Positions 1-10,526 of a stretch of DNA of 33,429 nucleotides are shown here, piece by piece. The DNA lies in contig JAAEZL010000017.1 of the NCBI GenBank assembly GCA_018222875.1, positions 6,050 to 39,478 of the forward strand, in the 5' to 3' direction. The notes below the pieces were generated by a model. It worked only from the letters and a program-made list of their open reading frames with translations. It did no database searches and was not told the origin of the DNA. Position numbers and translations under genes: made by a program. Positions within the stretch are counted from its first letter, which is position 1; every line of letters begins with the position of its first letter. Origin of the DNA: Algicola sp. (lineage in GTDB: Bacteria; Bacteroidota; Bacteroidia; Flavobacteriales; Flavobacteriaceae).

Positions 1-408
1 AGATGGATGTTTGTACATGTCCAAGTCCATCGCAGGTACAAAATACACTGGACATTTAGCTGAAAGATAGGTTGCTAACAACAAGTTATCGCAAGTACCA
101 TGTGCCATTTTCGACAAGGTATTAGCTGTTGCAGGAGCAATTACGAATAAATCAGCCCAAAGTCCGAGCTCTACGTGATTATTCCACATGGCATTATCAT
201 CTTCGTCATTTGTAAACGAAGAATGCACAGGATTTTTAGATAAAGTAGAAAGTGTTAAAGGTGTAATGAAGTCTTTAGAAGCAGGTGTCATAACGACCTT
301 TACGTTAGCACCTGCTTTTATAAATAACCTGACCAGGCCAGCTGTTTTATAAGCAGCAATACCAGCAGTAATGCCTAATAGTATGTTTTTGCCGCTTAAA
401 ATAGACAT
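1..408 (-). CDS. coaBC: Phosphopantothenoylcysteine decarboxylase / phosphopantothenate-cysteine ligase, N-terminal part (truncated by window edge)
   Basis: Reverse-strand reading frame from ATG at 408: MSILSGKNILLGITAGIAAYKTAGLVRLFIKAGANVKVVMTPASKDF...NHVELGLWADLFVIAPATANTLSKMAHGTCDNLLLATYLSAKCPVYFVPAMDLDMY; flavoprotein motif of CoaC domain. Not in the supplied ORF list because it is open at the edge. Confidence 0.93.
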   Translation of the reverse strand, partial: MSILSGKNILLGITAGIAAYKTAGLVRLFIKAGANVKVVMTPASKDFITPLTLSTLSKNPVHSSFTNDEDDNAMWNNHVELGLWADLFVIAPATANTLSKMAHGTCDNLLLATYLSAKCPVYFVPAMDLDMYKHPS

Positions 409-413
409 GCTGA

Positions 414-746
414 TTATTCCTGGACGTCGTCGTCAGTATTTCTGTAGTAGATTTTATCATCTAACCATTCTTGTACTGCTAACGCGTGTGGTTTTGGTAA
501 TTTTTCGTAGAATTTTGATACTTCAATCTGCTCTTTGTTTTCAAAGATTTCTTCAAGACTGTCATTGTAAGTAGCAAATTCTTCTAACTTATCTACTAAT
601 TCTCTTCTAATATCAGTGTTGATTTGTTCTGCTCTTTTAGAGATTACAGAAATCGCTTCATAGATATTATCTGTAGGTTCGTCAATAACGTTTCTATCAT
701 ACGTTAATGTTGTTACAGGAGCATTGGTTTTCTTTAAATCTGTCAT
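414..746 (-). CDS. rpoZ: DNA-directed RNA polymerase omega subunit-like protein (Bacteroidota type)
   Basis: 110 aa; TYDRNVIDEPTDNIYEAISVISKRAEQIN resembles Bacteroidota omega; lies between bamD and coaBC, a common flavobacterial order. Confidence 0.75.
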   Translation of the reverse strand: MTDLKKTNAPVTTLTYDRNVIDEPTDNIYEAISVISKRAEQINTDIRRELVDKLEEFATYNDSLEEIFENKEQIEVSKFYEKLPKPHALAVQEWLDDKIYYRNTDDDVQE

Positions 747-758
747 AATGGTATATGA

Positions 759-1574
759 TTAACTTTGGGTATTGAATTGTTCTAATTGGGTTTCTAATTC
801 CTCATTCATCTTAGTCACTTCCTCAGTACGTTCTGAATTAGGATAATATTTTTTAAAGGTGTTGTAATACCCTTTTGCGATATTTAATCGTTCTTCTTTT
901 TTTCTTCGCACACTGTTAATTGCAAGTCTGTAAGCTGAATCTAAACGGTAAAACATAGCCTCTTCTCTAAAGCTGGTTCCTGGATAATCGACTAAAAAAT
1001 TATCAAATGCTTTGATAGCTGCTTCGTAATCTGAAGATTCAAAATAAGCAATTTTATTGTACTGCTTTGCTATTTCGAATGCCTTTCGCTCTAATTTAAA
1101 ATCCAGTTCTTTAATAAGTTTGTTGGCTTCAGCCAAAAATTGAGAATTTGGATATTTGTTAATAAACAACTGTAATTTTTCGAGAGCTTCAACTGTTTCC
1201 TTTTGTTCTTTTGAATACACAGGAGACAATTCATAATAGCTTTTAGCTGATAAAAATGAAGCTTCTTCAGCTTTTTCACTTTTAGGGTAACTATTTTCAA
1301 ATCGCTCAAAATGATAGCCAGCTATGTAATAATCTTTTAATTGATATGAAGACATAGCACTCATAAACATCAACCGTTCCGCTTGAGGCTTTCCTCTGTA
1401 CTTCGGGATTACCTGTCCGAAAAGCTTGTTGGCTTTAGAATACTTACCTTCTTCAAATAGTTGTGTTGCCATATCTAATTTCGTTTTAACGTCTTCAGAT
1501 TTTAAGGCTTTTTGGTACTCACTACAAGATGATACTGTGATAACTAATAAAAGGATGTAAAGAATTTTCTTCAT
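759..1574 (-). CDS. bamD: Outer membrane protein assembly factor BamD (lipoprotein, TPR-like)
   Basis: Lipoprotein signal MKKILYILLLVITVSSC; YQKALKSEDVKTKLDMATQLFEEGKYSKANKLFGQV repeats typical of BamD/YfiO. Confidence 0.9.
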   Translation of the reverse strand: MKKILYILLLVITVSSCSEYQKALKSEDVKTKLDMATQLFEEGKYSKANKLFGQVIPKYRGKPQAERLMFMSAMSSYQLKDYYIAGYHFERFENSYPKSEKAEEASFLSAKSYYELSPVYSKEQKETVEALEKLQLFINKYPNSQFLAEANKLIKELDFKLERKAFEIAKQYNKIAYFESSDYEAAIKAFDNFLVDYPGTSFREEAMFYRLDSAYRLAINSVRRKKEERLNIAKGYYNTFKKYYPNSERTEEVTKMNEELETQLEQFNTQS

Positions 1575-1591
1575 AAATAAAAAACAGGTTG

Positions 1592-1599
1592 CAAAAGTA
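1592..1599 (-). promoter_or_regulatory. Bacteroidota-type -7 element upstream of bamD
   Basis: Reverse strand TACTTTTG matches TAnnTTTG, 18 bp before the bamD start codon. Confidence 0.45.
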
Positions 1600-1697
1600 C
1601 GTATTTATAACGTATTATAAAAACAATTATTTAGTGCTAAAATAAACGTTGAAAACAGAGCTTAAGTATGTTTAAGTATAATTTAACTTTTTAGGAA

Positions 1698-2576
1698 TCA
1701 ATGAAGTACTTCGAGCGCTTCTTTTATGGCTGTTTTGAGATTATCTGATGCCTGTACTAATGGCAATCTCACGTTTGGTTTTGCAAGATTGAGCTGTTCT
1801 AAGACAGCTTTTATACCTGCAGGATTATTTTCAGAAAAAATCAAGCTCGTAATATCCATTAATTGAAAGTGAATCTCAAAGGCTTCTTTTGCGTTTCCTT
1901 CTAATCCCAAACGGATCATTTTAGAAAATTGCTTCGGCAAAGCTTGTCCGATTACTGAAATCACACCTGCTCCACCAGCTAGAACAACACCCAGAACTAA
2001 ATCGTCGTCTCCTGAAATTATAGAGAAATCGTCTGGCTTATCTCTTAATAATTTTAAATACTGGTGTACATTATTTCCAGCTTCTTTAACTGCGATGATA
2101 TTACTAAAATCATTTGCCAGTCGTAAAGTTGTTTCTGGTGTTACATTTGAAGACGTTCTGCCAGGAACATTATATAAAATGATGTCGATTGGACACGCGG
2201 CAGAAATGGCTTTAAAATGCTGATAGATGCCTTCCTGAGTTGGCTTGCTGTAATATGGCGAAACCGATAAAATGGCATCAATAGCAGACAAATCGGTCGT
2301 TTTAATTTCTTGAATAACCTCAGCTGTATTGTTGCCTCCAATTCCTAAAACCAAAGGAACTCTGTTATTATTTGCCTTAACTATGGTATCAATAATGTCT
2401 TTTTTTTCACTTTTGGTGATGGTAACACTTTCTCCTGTAGTGCCAGATATAACGATGTAATCTGTACCATTTTCAATATTAAAATTAACCAGATTAGCTA
2501 ATGCAGAATGATCTACAGATAAATCATCATTGAAAGGTGTAATTATAGCGATTCCTGTGCCTTGAAATTTTGTCAT
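1698..2576 (-). CDS. dapA: 4-hydroxy-tetrahydrodipicolinate synthase
   Basis: GTGIAIITPF, GTTGES, LYNVPGRTSSN, IIAVKEA, ISGDD motifs. Confidence 0.96.
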   Translation of the reverse strand: MTKFQGTGIAIITPFNDDLSVDHSALANLVNFNIENGTDYIVISGTTGESVTITKSEKKDIIDTIVKANNNRVPLVLGIGGNNTAEVIQEIKTTDLSAIDAILSVSPYYSKPTQEGIYQHFKAISAACPIDIILYNVPGRTSSNVTPETTLRLANDFSNIIAVKEAGNNVHQYLKLLRDKPDDFSIISGDDDLVLGVVLAGGAGVISVIGQALPKQFSKMIRLGLEGNAKEAFEIHFQLMDITSLIFSENNPAGIKAVLEQLNLAKPNVRLPLVQASDNLKTAIKEALEVLH

Positions 2577-3095
2577 TTATATTTTATTTAAAACGTGTAA
2601 ATATTTAGTCAGTTCACTCATAAAGAGTGTAAATTGTTTTGTATGAACATCTATCATCAAGTCGTATATGCGTTTGTCTTCTTTAATTAAACCGACTTTA
2701 AAGTTGGCTTTTGAAGCTGCCGTTATTAGCTTCAACTCCAAACTTTCTTTTGTATAATAGCTTATCAAAACATCAAATTTTGTGTCAATAAACGATTGTA
2801 AATCGATGTTGTTTATTTTGCCTTTCCAACCAAAGTCTTTCGGATTAAAATACGTATCCCAAAGCGGATTTGCATCTTTAGCATCTTCAACGAATGCAAT
2901 TATTTTTGTCTTTGCAGGCAAAATACCAAGCTTTTTAAAAAAAGTTCTAAAGGCTTCAAAATCTGAAAATTCATTCATATTCAAAATAACACCAACCGAA
3001 TTCATCTTCGTATTACTAACAGCAACCTGACGTGCATTTAGCAATTTGTTAATATATTTTTGATTAGAATTTGCCTTAAATGCCTTTAAAATCAT
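2577..3095 (-). CDS. Conserved hypothetical protein (Bacteroidota, DUF6913-like)
   Basis: 172 aa ORF directly abutting dapA; pattern DVLISYYTKESLELKLITAASKANFKVGL recalled from flavobacterial proteins next to dapA. Confidence 0.65.
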   Translation of the reverse strand: MILKAFKANSNQKYINKLLNARQVAVSNTKMNSVGVILNMNEFSDFEAFRTFFKKLGILPAKTKIIAFVEDAKDANPLWDTYFNPKDFGWKGKINNIDLQSFIDTKFDVLISYYTKESLELKLITAASKANFKVGLIKEDKRIYDLMIDVHTKQFTLFMSELTKYLHVLNKI

Positions 3096-3113
3096 TTATC
3101 TTTATGCTTTGTA

Positions 3114-3121
3114 CAAATGTA
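3114..3121 (-). promoter_or_regulatory. Bacteroidota-type -7 element for the hypothetical-dapA unit
   Basis: Reverse strand TACATTTG (TAnnTTTG), about 19 bp upstream of the 3095 start. Confidence 0.45.
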
Positions 3122-3167
3122 GTAAAAAAGTAGCTGCATGTTTTGTTAACGATTGCATAAATCACCT

Positions 3168-3923
3168 ATGAAAAACATCTTTTTTTTAACATGCTTATCC
3201 TTAATTCTATTTACGTCGTGCCAATCTAAACACCTTTATAAAATTGAAGGTCGGCAAATAGCTATAACAGATAGTCTTAAGACCAAACAGTCTATAGAAA
3301 ACTTTATAAAACCTTACAGAATTCAGATAAACAAAAGTCTTGATAGTGTAATTTCTTATGCAAAAGACACCTACTCTAAAACTGATGGTGAATTTAATAC
3401 TGCGATTGGTAATATGATGGCAGATGCGGTTTACGAAGAATCTAATCCTGTGTTCAAATCGAGAACAGGACAGGATATCGATTTTGTCTTGCTCAATCAT
3501 GGAGGCATACGAGCCATTGTTTCTAAAGGTGATATTACTACCAGAACTGCTTATAATGTGATGCCTTTTGAAAATTCGGTAGTGGTTGTAAAAATGAAAG
3601 GTAACAAAGTGAATGAACTGGTAGCGTATCTGGTTAGAGAACAACGAGCACATCCAGTTCACGGATTGCAAATTGTTTTAGATGAAGCGCTTCAGCTAAA
3701 ATCTGCCACAATTAACGGCAAGCCTATTGATGCTAATAAAACCTATTACGTTGCGACAAATGATTATTTATATAATGGAGGTGATCGAATGACGTTTTTT
3801 AAACCCAACGATAGTCTTTACGTTCTCAATTATAAAATTAGAAATGTACTTATCGATTATTTTACAAAAAAAGATACCATTGCTCCTGTCATCGACGATC
3901 GATTTTATCAGATAAAACAATAA
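3168..3923 (+). CDS. 5'-nucleotidase C-terminal domain protein, lipoprotein
   Basis: Likely start MKNIFFLTCLSLILFTSCQ (lipobox); GNMMADAVYEE, NHGGIRA, VMPFENSVV, YYVATNDYLYNGGD motifs of the UshA C-terminal domain. Confidence 0.9.
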   Translation: MKNIFFLTCLSLILFTSCQSKHLYKIEGRQIAITDSLKTKQSIENFIKPYRIQINKSLDSVISYAKDTYSKTDGEFNTAIGNMMADAVYEESNPVFKSRTGQDIDFVLLNHGGIRAIVSKGDITTRTAYNVMPFENSVVVVKMKGNKVNELVAYLVREQRAHPVHGLQIVLDEALQLKSATINGKPIDANKTYYVATNDYLYNGGDRMTFFKPNDSLYVLNYKIRNVLIDYFTKKDTIAPVIDDRFYQIKQ

Positions 3924-3927
3924 CTTT

Positions 3928-4839
3928 ATGAAACGAAGAGACTTTATTCAACAAACAGCTGCAGCTTCAGCTTTAATCGGACTTGGAGGTATTGGGTTAT
4001 CATCATTTAAATCGTCACAAACAAAGATTACCATTCTACATACTAACGATGTGCATAGTCATATTGATCCATTTGGTCCTGAAGATGGTCGTAATCCAAA
4101 TAAAGGAGGCGTGGCAAGACGTGCCAGTTTAATCGAATCTATCAGAAAAGAAAATCCAAACACGCTGTTGTTAGATGCTGGAGATATTTTTCAAGGTACG
4201 CCGTATTTCAATTATTATGGTGGAGAAATAGAGTTTAAATTAATGAGTATGCTCAACTATGATGTGGCTACGATTGGAAATCATGATTTTGATAATGGAA
4301 TTGACGGACTTTATGCCCAATTACCGCATGCAGATTTTGACTTTGTTTCGGCCAACTATGATTTTTCAAATACCATTATGGATGCTCATGTAAAACCTTA
4401 TAAAATTATAAGTAAAGAAGGTATTAAAATTGGAATTTTTGGATTAGGTGTTGAGCTTCAAGGTTTAGTTGACAAGAACTTATATAAAGAAACCGTCTAT
4501 AATGATCCTACGGAATCTGCTCAGGAAATGAGTCGTATTTTGAAAGAAGATGAACAGTGCGATTTAATCATTTGTTTATCGCATTTAGGTTATAGCTATT
4601 CCCATTTACCAGATAAAATAAGTGATTTGAAACTTGCTGAAGCTACTAAGGATATAGACTTAATAATTGGTGGACATACGCATACCTTCTTAGACAAACC
4701 TACTATTGTGAAAAACTCTGAAGGAAAAAATACATTGGTAAATCAGGTAGGTTGCTACGGAATCAATTTAGGTAGAATTGATTTTTATTTTGATTCGCAT
4801 AAGAATAAATCAGCAAACGGAACGTCTATTGTTGTATAA
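3928..4839 (+). CDS. Metallophosphatase / 5'-nucleotidase N-terminal domain with Tat-like signal
   Basis: MKRRDFIQQTAAASALIGLGGIG twin-arginine-like signal; ILHTNDVHSHIDPFG, DAGDIFQGTPYF, TIGNHDFDNG, SHLGY, IGGHTHTFL motifs. Confidence 0.92.
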   Translation: MKRRDFIQQTAAASALIGLGGIGLSSFKSSQTKITILHTNDVHSHIDPFGPEDGRNPNKGGVARRASLIESIRKENPNTLLLDAGDIFQGTPYFNYYGGEIEFKLMSMLNYDVATIGNHDFDNGIDGLYAQLPHADFDFVSANYDFSNTIMDAHVKPYKIISKEGIKIGIFGLGVELQGLVDKNLYKETVYNDPTESAQEMSRILKEDEQCDLIICLSHLGYSYSHLPDKISDLKLAEATKDIDLIIGGHTHTFLDKPTIVKNSEGKNTLVNQVGCYGINLGRIDFYFDSHKNKSANGTSIVV

Positions 4840-4843
4840 CCGT

Positions 4844-5632
4844 TTAAGCCTTACGAACCTCTTCTACTTTAATGTCTCTTAAATACTGAGACGTCTTTAT
4901 AAAATAGTCGCTTAAATTCATTTTCTTCTCATTATTAACCATCTTGTGATGATCATATACGTACTTATAAAGTAAGAATAAACCACTTATATGAAGTGCT
5001 TGTTCAAAGACTTCAAACAACCAGTAATAGATGTACAAGGTGTTTATATAATTCAAAACATCAGAAAAAACCAGGCAAAACACCATTAATAAAAATGTAA
5101 TGGATTGTCCCGTTTCTTTACTTAAATATACAGCAAATGAAAAATACATCAATGCTATTAAGCTAATGCCATGAAACACATAAAGCGCCAGATTAACCTC
5201 ATCGACAAAGTTTTCTTTAGCAACTTCATACAGTACGTATAAAAAATAGGAATTTAATAAAAGTACAAGAATCAAATACACAGATACCAATCCGTTAAAT
5301 TTAATTTTTTTGACCTTTCCAAGTAACACAAAAATCAGAAGTAAATAAGCTCCAATATACATGCTTTTAGAAAGCTTTAACATGACTTCTCCAAAACTAA
5401 ATACAGCAAAAGCATCACCAATAAAAAATAAAAGAAAAGTCGTTAAAAACACATTTGCCATTTTGTTTAACTGACAAAAATAAAAGGTCATTAGAATTGT
5501 AACTGTTATGAGTTTAACGGTTTTAGAAACCATGATAGAATCAAAATAAGTTGCAACAGCAGAACACAATACAATGACTGTAAGAATGATAACCAATATC
5601 AAATTTGGTGTAAATTTGCGGACTTTTTTCAT
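4844..5632 (-). CDS. Multi-pass membrane protein (paralogue of 6164..6907; YhhN/TMEM86-like candidate)
   Basis: Multiple hydrophobic segments; LLFFIGDAF and FCLVFSDVLNYI intramembrane acidic motifs. Confidence 0.6.
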   Translation of the reverse strand: MKKVRKFTPNLILVIILTVIVLCSAVATYFDSIMVSKTVKLITVTILMTFYFCQLNKMANVFLTTFLLFFIGDAFAVFSFGEVMLKLSKSMYIGAYLLLIFVLLGKVKKIKFNGLVSVYLILVLLLNSYFLYVLYEVAKENFVDEVNLALYVFHGISLIALMYFSFAVYLSKETGQSITFLLMVFCLVFSDVLNYINTLYIYYWLFEVFEQALHISGLFLLYKYVYDHHKMVNNEKKMNLSDYFIKTSQYLRDIKVEEVRKA

Positions 5633-5655
5633 GATATCTGTAATAAGTAGGTAAG

Positions 5656-5663
5656 CAAATATA
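5656..5663 (-). promoter_or_regulatory. -7 element TATATTTG of the 4844..5632 gene
   Basis: Reverse strand TATATTTG 24 bp before the start codon; same arrangement as at 6932..6939. Confidence 0.55.
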
Positions 5664-5783
5664 TAAAAATAATTACACTTAAACGGTTTTTTATTACTTT
5701 TTATCGATTATTTTAATGATTTCATCCGATTATGGCAGTTTTTCAAATGGTCTTCGTCTAAACAAGAAAACCAGCCAAACCTC

Positions 5784-6167
5784 ATGAGAACATATTTCCC
5801 CTTAGTTTTAAGAATTACAGTCGCAATTATTCTGATTCAAACCTTACGTTTTAAATTTACAGCGCATCCAGATAGCGTTTATATTTTTACAAAAGCAGGA
5901 TTAGAACCCTTTGGCAGAATTATCATTGGTATAGCCGAACTTACAGCAGGAATCTTATTACTTATTAGGAAAACAGCTTGGGCAGGAGCATTATTAACAC
6001 TAGCAATCATTAGTGGTGCAATTACAATGCATCTCACACAACTGGGAGTTGTAATAAATGGTGATGGCGGTGTTTTGTTTGGTACAGCTATCGTAACATT
6101 TGTACTCTCTGGAATTATTTTGATGATTTACAGGAAAGATATTCCTGTTGTTGGTAAACGTTTTTAG
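5784..6167 (+). CDS. DoxX-like small membrane protein
   Basis: 127 aa, four hydrophobic segments: LRITVAIILIQTLRFKFTAHPDSVYIF...GIAELTAGILLLIRKTAWAGALLTLAIISGAITMHL. Confidence 0.7.
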   Translation: MRTYFPLVLRITVAIILIQTLRFKFTAHPDSVYIFTKAGLEPFGRIIIGIAELTAGILLLIRKTAWAGALLTLAIISGAITMHLTQLGVVINGDGGVLFGTAIVTFVLSGIILMIYRKDIPVVGKRF

Positions 6168-6907
6168 CTTTCAATATGCACATCCTGGTGCTGCTGATAA
6201 TCAATTATTTTTCTGTGTTTTAAACGAGATTGTAAGTAGAAGAACAAAAACGCAAATACTAAAAACATAGAACACAATACATTCAGCAAATTAAAATCAG
6301 CTATATAAAAGTAAGCCAGCTGAATGACTTCTGAAAACATAATACAAATTGTTCCTATCAATAAATTCATTGACTTTTTATCATCGCGATACATATAGTT
6401 CACGAGAGCAATAGCCATTAGAAACATAACAACTGCATTATAAAGCAACTCCAGATAATATTCATTATTTCCAAGTTCTTTTTTTGTAGTGTCTGAAACA
6501 AAATACACAAAAAAGAATCCAAGAATTACTAACAAACCTATTTGAACTGGAAATTTTAGAAATGCTTTTTTTAAATTCATTTCATAAGTTATTCTTGCTA
6601 TCAGAAACAAATAAGATATAATGTAAAGTAAATTACCAATATAATAGAAATAGTCTATTTCAGGAATTGGATCTATATTCACAACCCAAGTGATATAATT
6701 AAAGATTTCTGCTATGGAAAAGAAAATCAAAAACAATAAGAAAAAAAGATGTTTATCTTTTACCCTGATGACATACAAAAACAGCAACAAAGTAACTGTT
6801 AGAGCTCTTACTCCTGCAGCTTCGATTTCCATTCCTTGAAATTGTAATCCTAGAAAAAATAAACTAAGGGCTAATATTAGTGTCCCTAAAAAATTCCCTA
6901 TATGCAT
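6164..6907 (-). CDS. Multi-pass membrane protein (paralogue of 4844..5632)
   Basis: Multiple hydrophobic segments; LIFFSIAEIFNYI and ICIMFSEVIQLAYFYI align with the GD/SD motif positions of the neighbouring paralogue. Confidence 0.6.
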   Translation of the reverse strand: MHIGNFLGTLILALSLFFLGLQFQGMEIEAAGVRALTVTLLLFLYVIRVKDKHLFFLLFLIFFSIAEIFNYITWVVNIDPIPEIDYFYYIGNLLYIISYLFLIARITYEMNLKKAFLKFPVQIGLLVILGFFFVYFVSDTTKKELGNNEYYLELLYNAVVMFLMAIALVNYMYRDDKKSMNLLIGTICIMFSEVIQLAYFYIADFNLLNVLCSMFLVFAFLFFYLQSRLKHRKIIDYQQHQDVHIES

Positions 6908-6931
6908 AAATGTGTTGAATTAATAACAAAG

Positions 6932-6939
6932 CAAATATA
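6932..6939 (-). promoter_or_regulatory. -7 element TATATTTG of the 6164..6907 gene
   Basis: Reverse strand TATATTTG 25 bp before the start codon, with CGTTTAA 14 bp further upstream. Confidence 0.55.
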
Positions 6940-7005
6940 TAAAACACGAAGAATTAAACGATTAAAATCTTATTTAATCGATAAAATGCATTTAATTGTA
7001 AGAAC

Positions 7006-9027
<2,022 letters not shown>

Positions 9028-9106
9028 TTAGTTCTCTTTTTAGAGCTTCCAATATACTAAATTGAAGTCCAATTTTATGGTTCTTTTCAGTCTTTTTATC
9101 AGCTTT

Positions 9107-9985
9107 TTATTCAACTGGTTTCACACCTTTAATCATTCGGTCTTTACCAAACAGATCGGTTTTTAATTGTACTGATTTGAAACCATAGTCGTTAAGCAAC
9201 TGAATCATTTCTGTTCCTAAATACTCGTTGATTTCAAAATACAGTGTTCCGCCTTTTTTTAAATTGATTCGTGTAAATTCACAAATGGCTTTATAAAATT
9301 GTAAGGGATTGTCATCATCAACAAACAAGGCTAAATGCGGTTCGTTGTCGAGTACATTAGGTTTTATTTCAGATTTTTCCAGATGTCTAACATAAGGCGG
9401 ATTGGACACGATGATGTCAAAATTATGAGATGCTGAAACAAGTTCAGCATAACGAGGGTTTAAAATATCATCATAGATAAATTGAACGTCAACTTCATTT
9501 AGTTCCGCATTTTGCTTCGCCACTTCTAAAGCACCTATAGAAACATCAAGAGCATGAACTTTTGCTTCCGGAAGATGCTTTGCTAACGAAATTGCAATAC
9601 AGCCTGTTCCTGTACCTATGTCGAGGATTTTTAAAGACTTCTCGACTGTGCTCGAAGTGACATCTTTCACAATTGAGCTAATCAACTCTTCAGTTTCAGG
9701 TCTCGGAATTAAAGTATGTTCATTAACTTTAAATGGCAATCCGTAAAATTCTGTTTCACCTAAAATATATTGGATAGGAATGGTCTTCTTTAAATCTTCT
9801 AAAGCATTTATAAACAATTGCGCCTGCTCACTGGAAATACTGTAGTCAGGATTTAAAACCAGTTGAACTCGTTTTTCACCTAAATAATGCTCCATTAACA
9901 CATTGAAAAATGAATTGACTTCATCTTTACCATAGACATCATCTAATTCTGAGTGAAATTGATTAAGACTACTTTTTAATCTCAT
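9107..9985 (-). CDS. prmC: Peptide chain release factor N5-glutamine methyltransferase
   Basis: LDIGTGTGCIAISLAK and VSNPPYVRHLEKSEIKPNV motifs; likely start MRLKSS at 9985 with ATGA overlap to the upstream GNAT gene. Contains two in-frame interspersed repeats. Confidence 0.95.
   Translation of the reverse strand: MRLKSSLNQFHSELDDVYGKDEVNSFFNVLMEHYLGEKRVQLVLNPDYSISSEQAQLFINALEDLKKTIPIQYILGETEFYGLPFKVNEHTLIPRPETEELISSIVKDVTSSTVEKSLKILDIGTGTGCIAISLAKHLPEAKVHALDVSIGALEVAKQNAELNEVDVQFIYDDILNPRYAELVSASHNFDIIVSNPPYVRHLEKSEIKPNVLDNEPHLALFVDDDNPLQFYKAICEFTRINLKKGGTLYFEINEYLGTEMIQLLNDYGFKSVQLKTDLFGKDRMIKGVKPVE
9427..9455 (-). repeat. Short palindromic interspersed repeat inserted in prmC (encodes RYAELVSAS)
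   Basis: ATGCTGAA(9430-9437)-ACAAG-TTCAGCAT(9443-9450), perfect 8-bp stem; reverse strand CGTTATGCTGAACTTGTTTCAGCATCTC translates to RYAELVSAS, a peptide recalled as recurring in Bacteroidota ORFs. Confidence 0.8.
9636..9663 (-). repeat. Second interspersed repeat in prmC (TCGAGC-CAGTCGA family; encodes VTSSTVEKS)
   Basis: Reverse strand ATGTCACTTCGAGCACAGTCGAGAAGTC resembles the core TCGAGCGCAGTCGAGA seen twice at 11998..12056. Confidence 0.75.
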
Positions 9986-10473
9986 AATGGTTTCGTCATC
10001 CAGACACCACATGAATAATGTCCTGTATTTCCTAAAGGTTTAGTCAGATGCTCAAATCCGAAGTCTTCATAAATATGAATAGCCGCTTTTAACTGGGAAG
10101 CCGATTCGATATAGCAGGTTTCATATCCGAAATTTTTAGCAGTTTTCAGGCATTTTTCAAAAAGTAGTTTTCCAAAACCCATACCTCTCACTTTTGGCGA
10201 AAAATACATCTTTTGAAGCTCACATACATTTCCGTCAAAATCTTTGAGTTGCTTTATTCCTGCACCTCCCAAAACTTCAGTTGCATCGGCAACAACGTAA
10301 TAAACTTCCCGTTCACCTTGATACGATTCGTACATAAAAGGTGTTTCAGCATCTTCATAAGCTGTTCCTTGTAAAGGTATTTTAAATTCCGGAAAACACC
10401 CTTTAATCACTGCTTCAATTTGCGGATTGTCTTCAGGTCGAATTTCTCGAATAACAATAGTATCTTTGCTCAC
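9982..10473 (-). CDS. GNAT family N-acetyltransferase
   Basis: GTG start; LGGAGIKQL, LQKMYFSPKVRGMGFGKLLFEKCL acetyl-CoA binding motif. Confidence 0.88.
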   Translation of the reverse strand: MSKDTIVIREIRPEDNPQIEAVIKGCFPEFKIPLQGTAYEDAETPFMYESYQGEREVYYVVADATEVLGGAGIKQLKDFDGNVCELQKMYFSPKVRGMGFGKLLFEKCLKTAKNFGYETCYIESASQLKAAIHIYEDFGFEHLTKPLGNTGHYSCGVWMTKPL

Positions 10474-10526
10474 TTTAATAGTCTATTTTTGCTCTGTGAA
10501 GATAGTATAAATCTTAAAATTCTAAC

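Noticed and set aside
371-574. 67-aa + strand ORF
   Set aside because: Antisense to rpoZ and coaBC, no recognisable protein pattern; shadow ORF.
1690-1725. TTCGAGCGCTTC as another TCGAGCGCAGTCGA repeat copy
   Set aside because: Falls in conserved DapA C-terminal coding sequence and matches only a few bases of the repeat core.
3207-3671. 154-aa reverse ORF
   Set aside because: Lies wholly antisense to the 5'-nucleotidase C-terminal domain gene; composition typical of a shadow frame.
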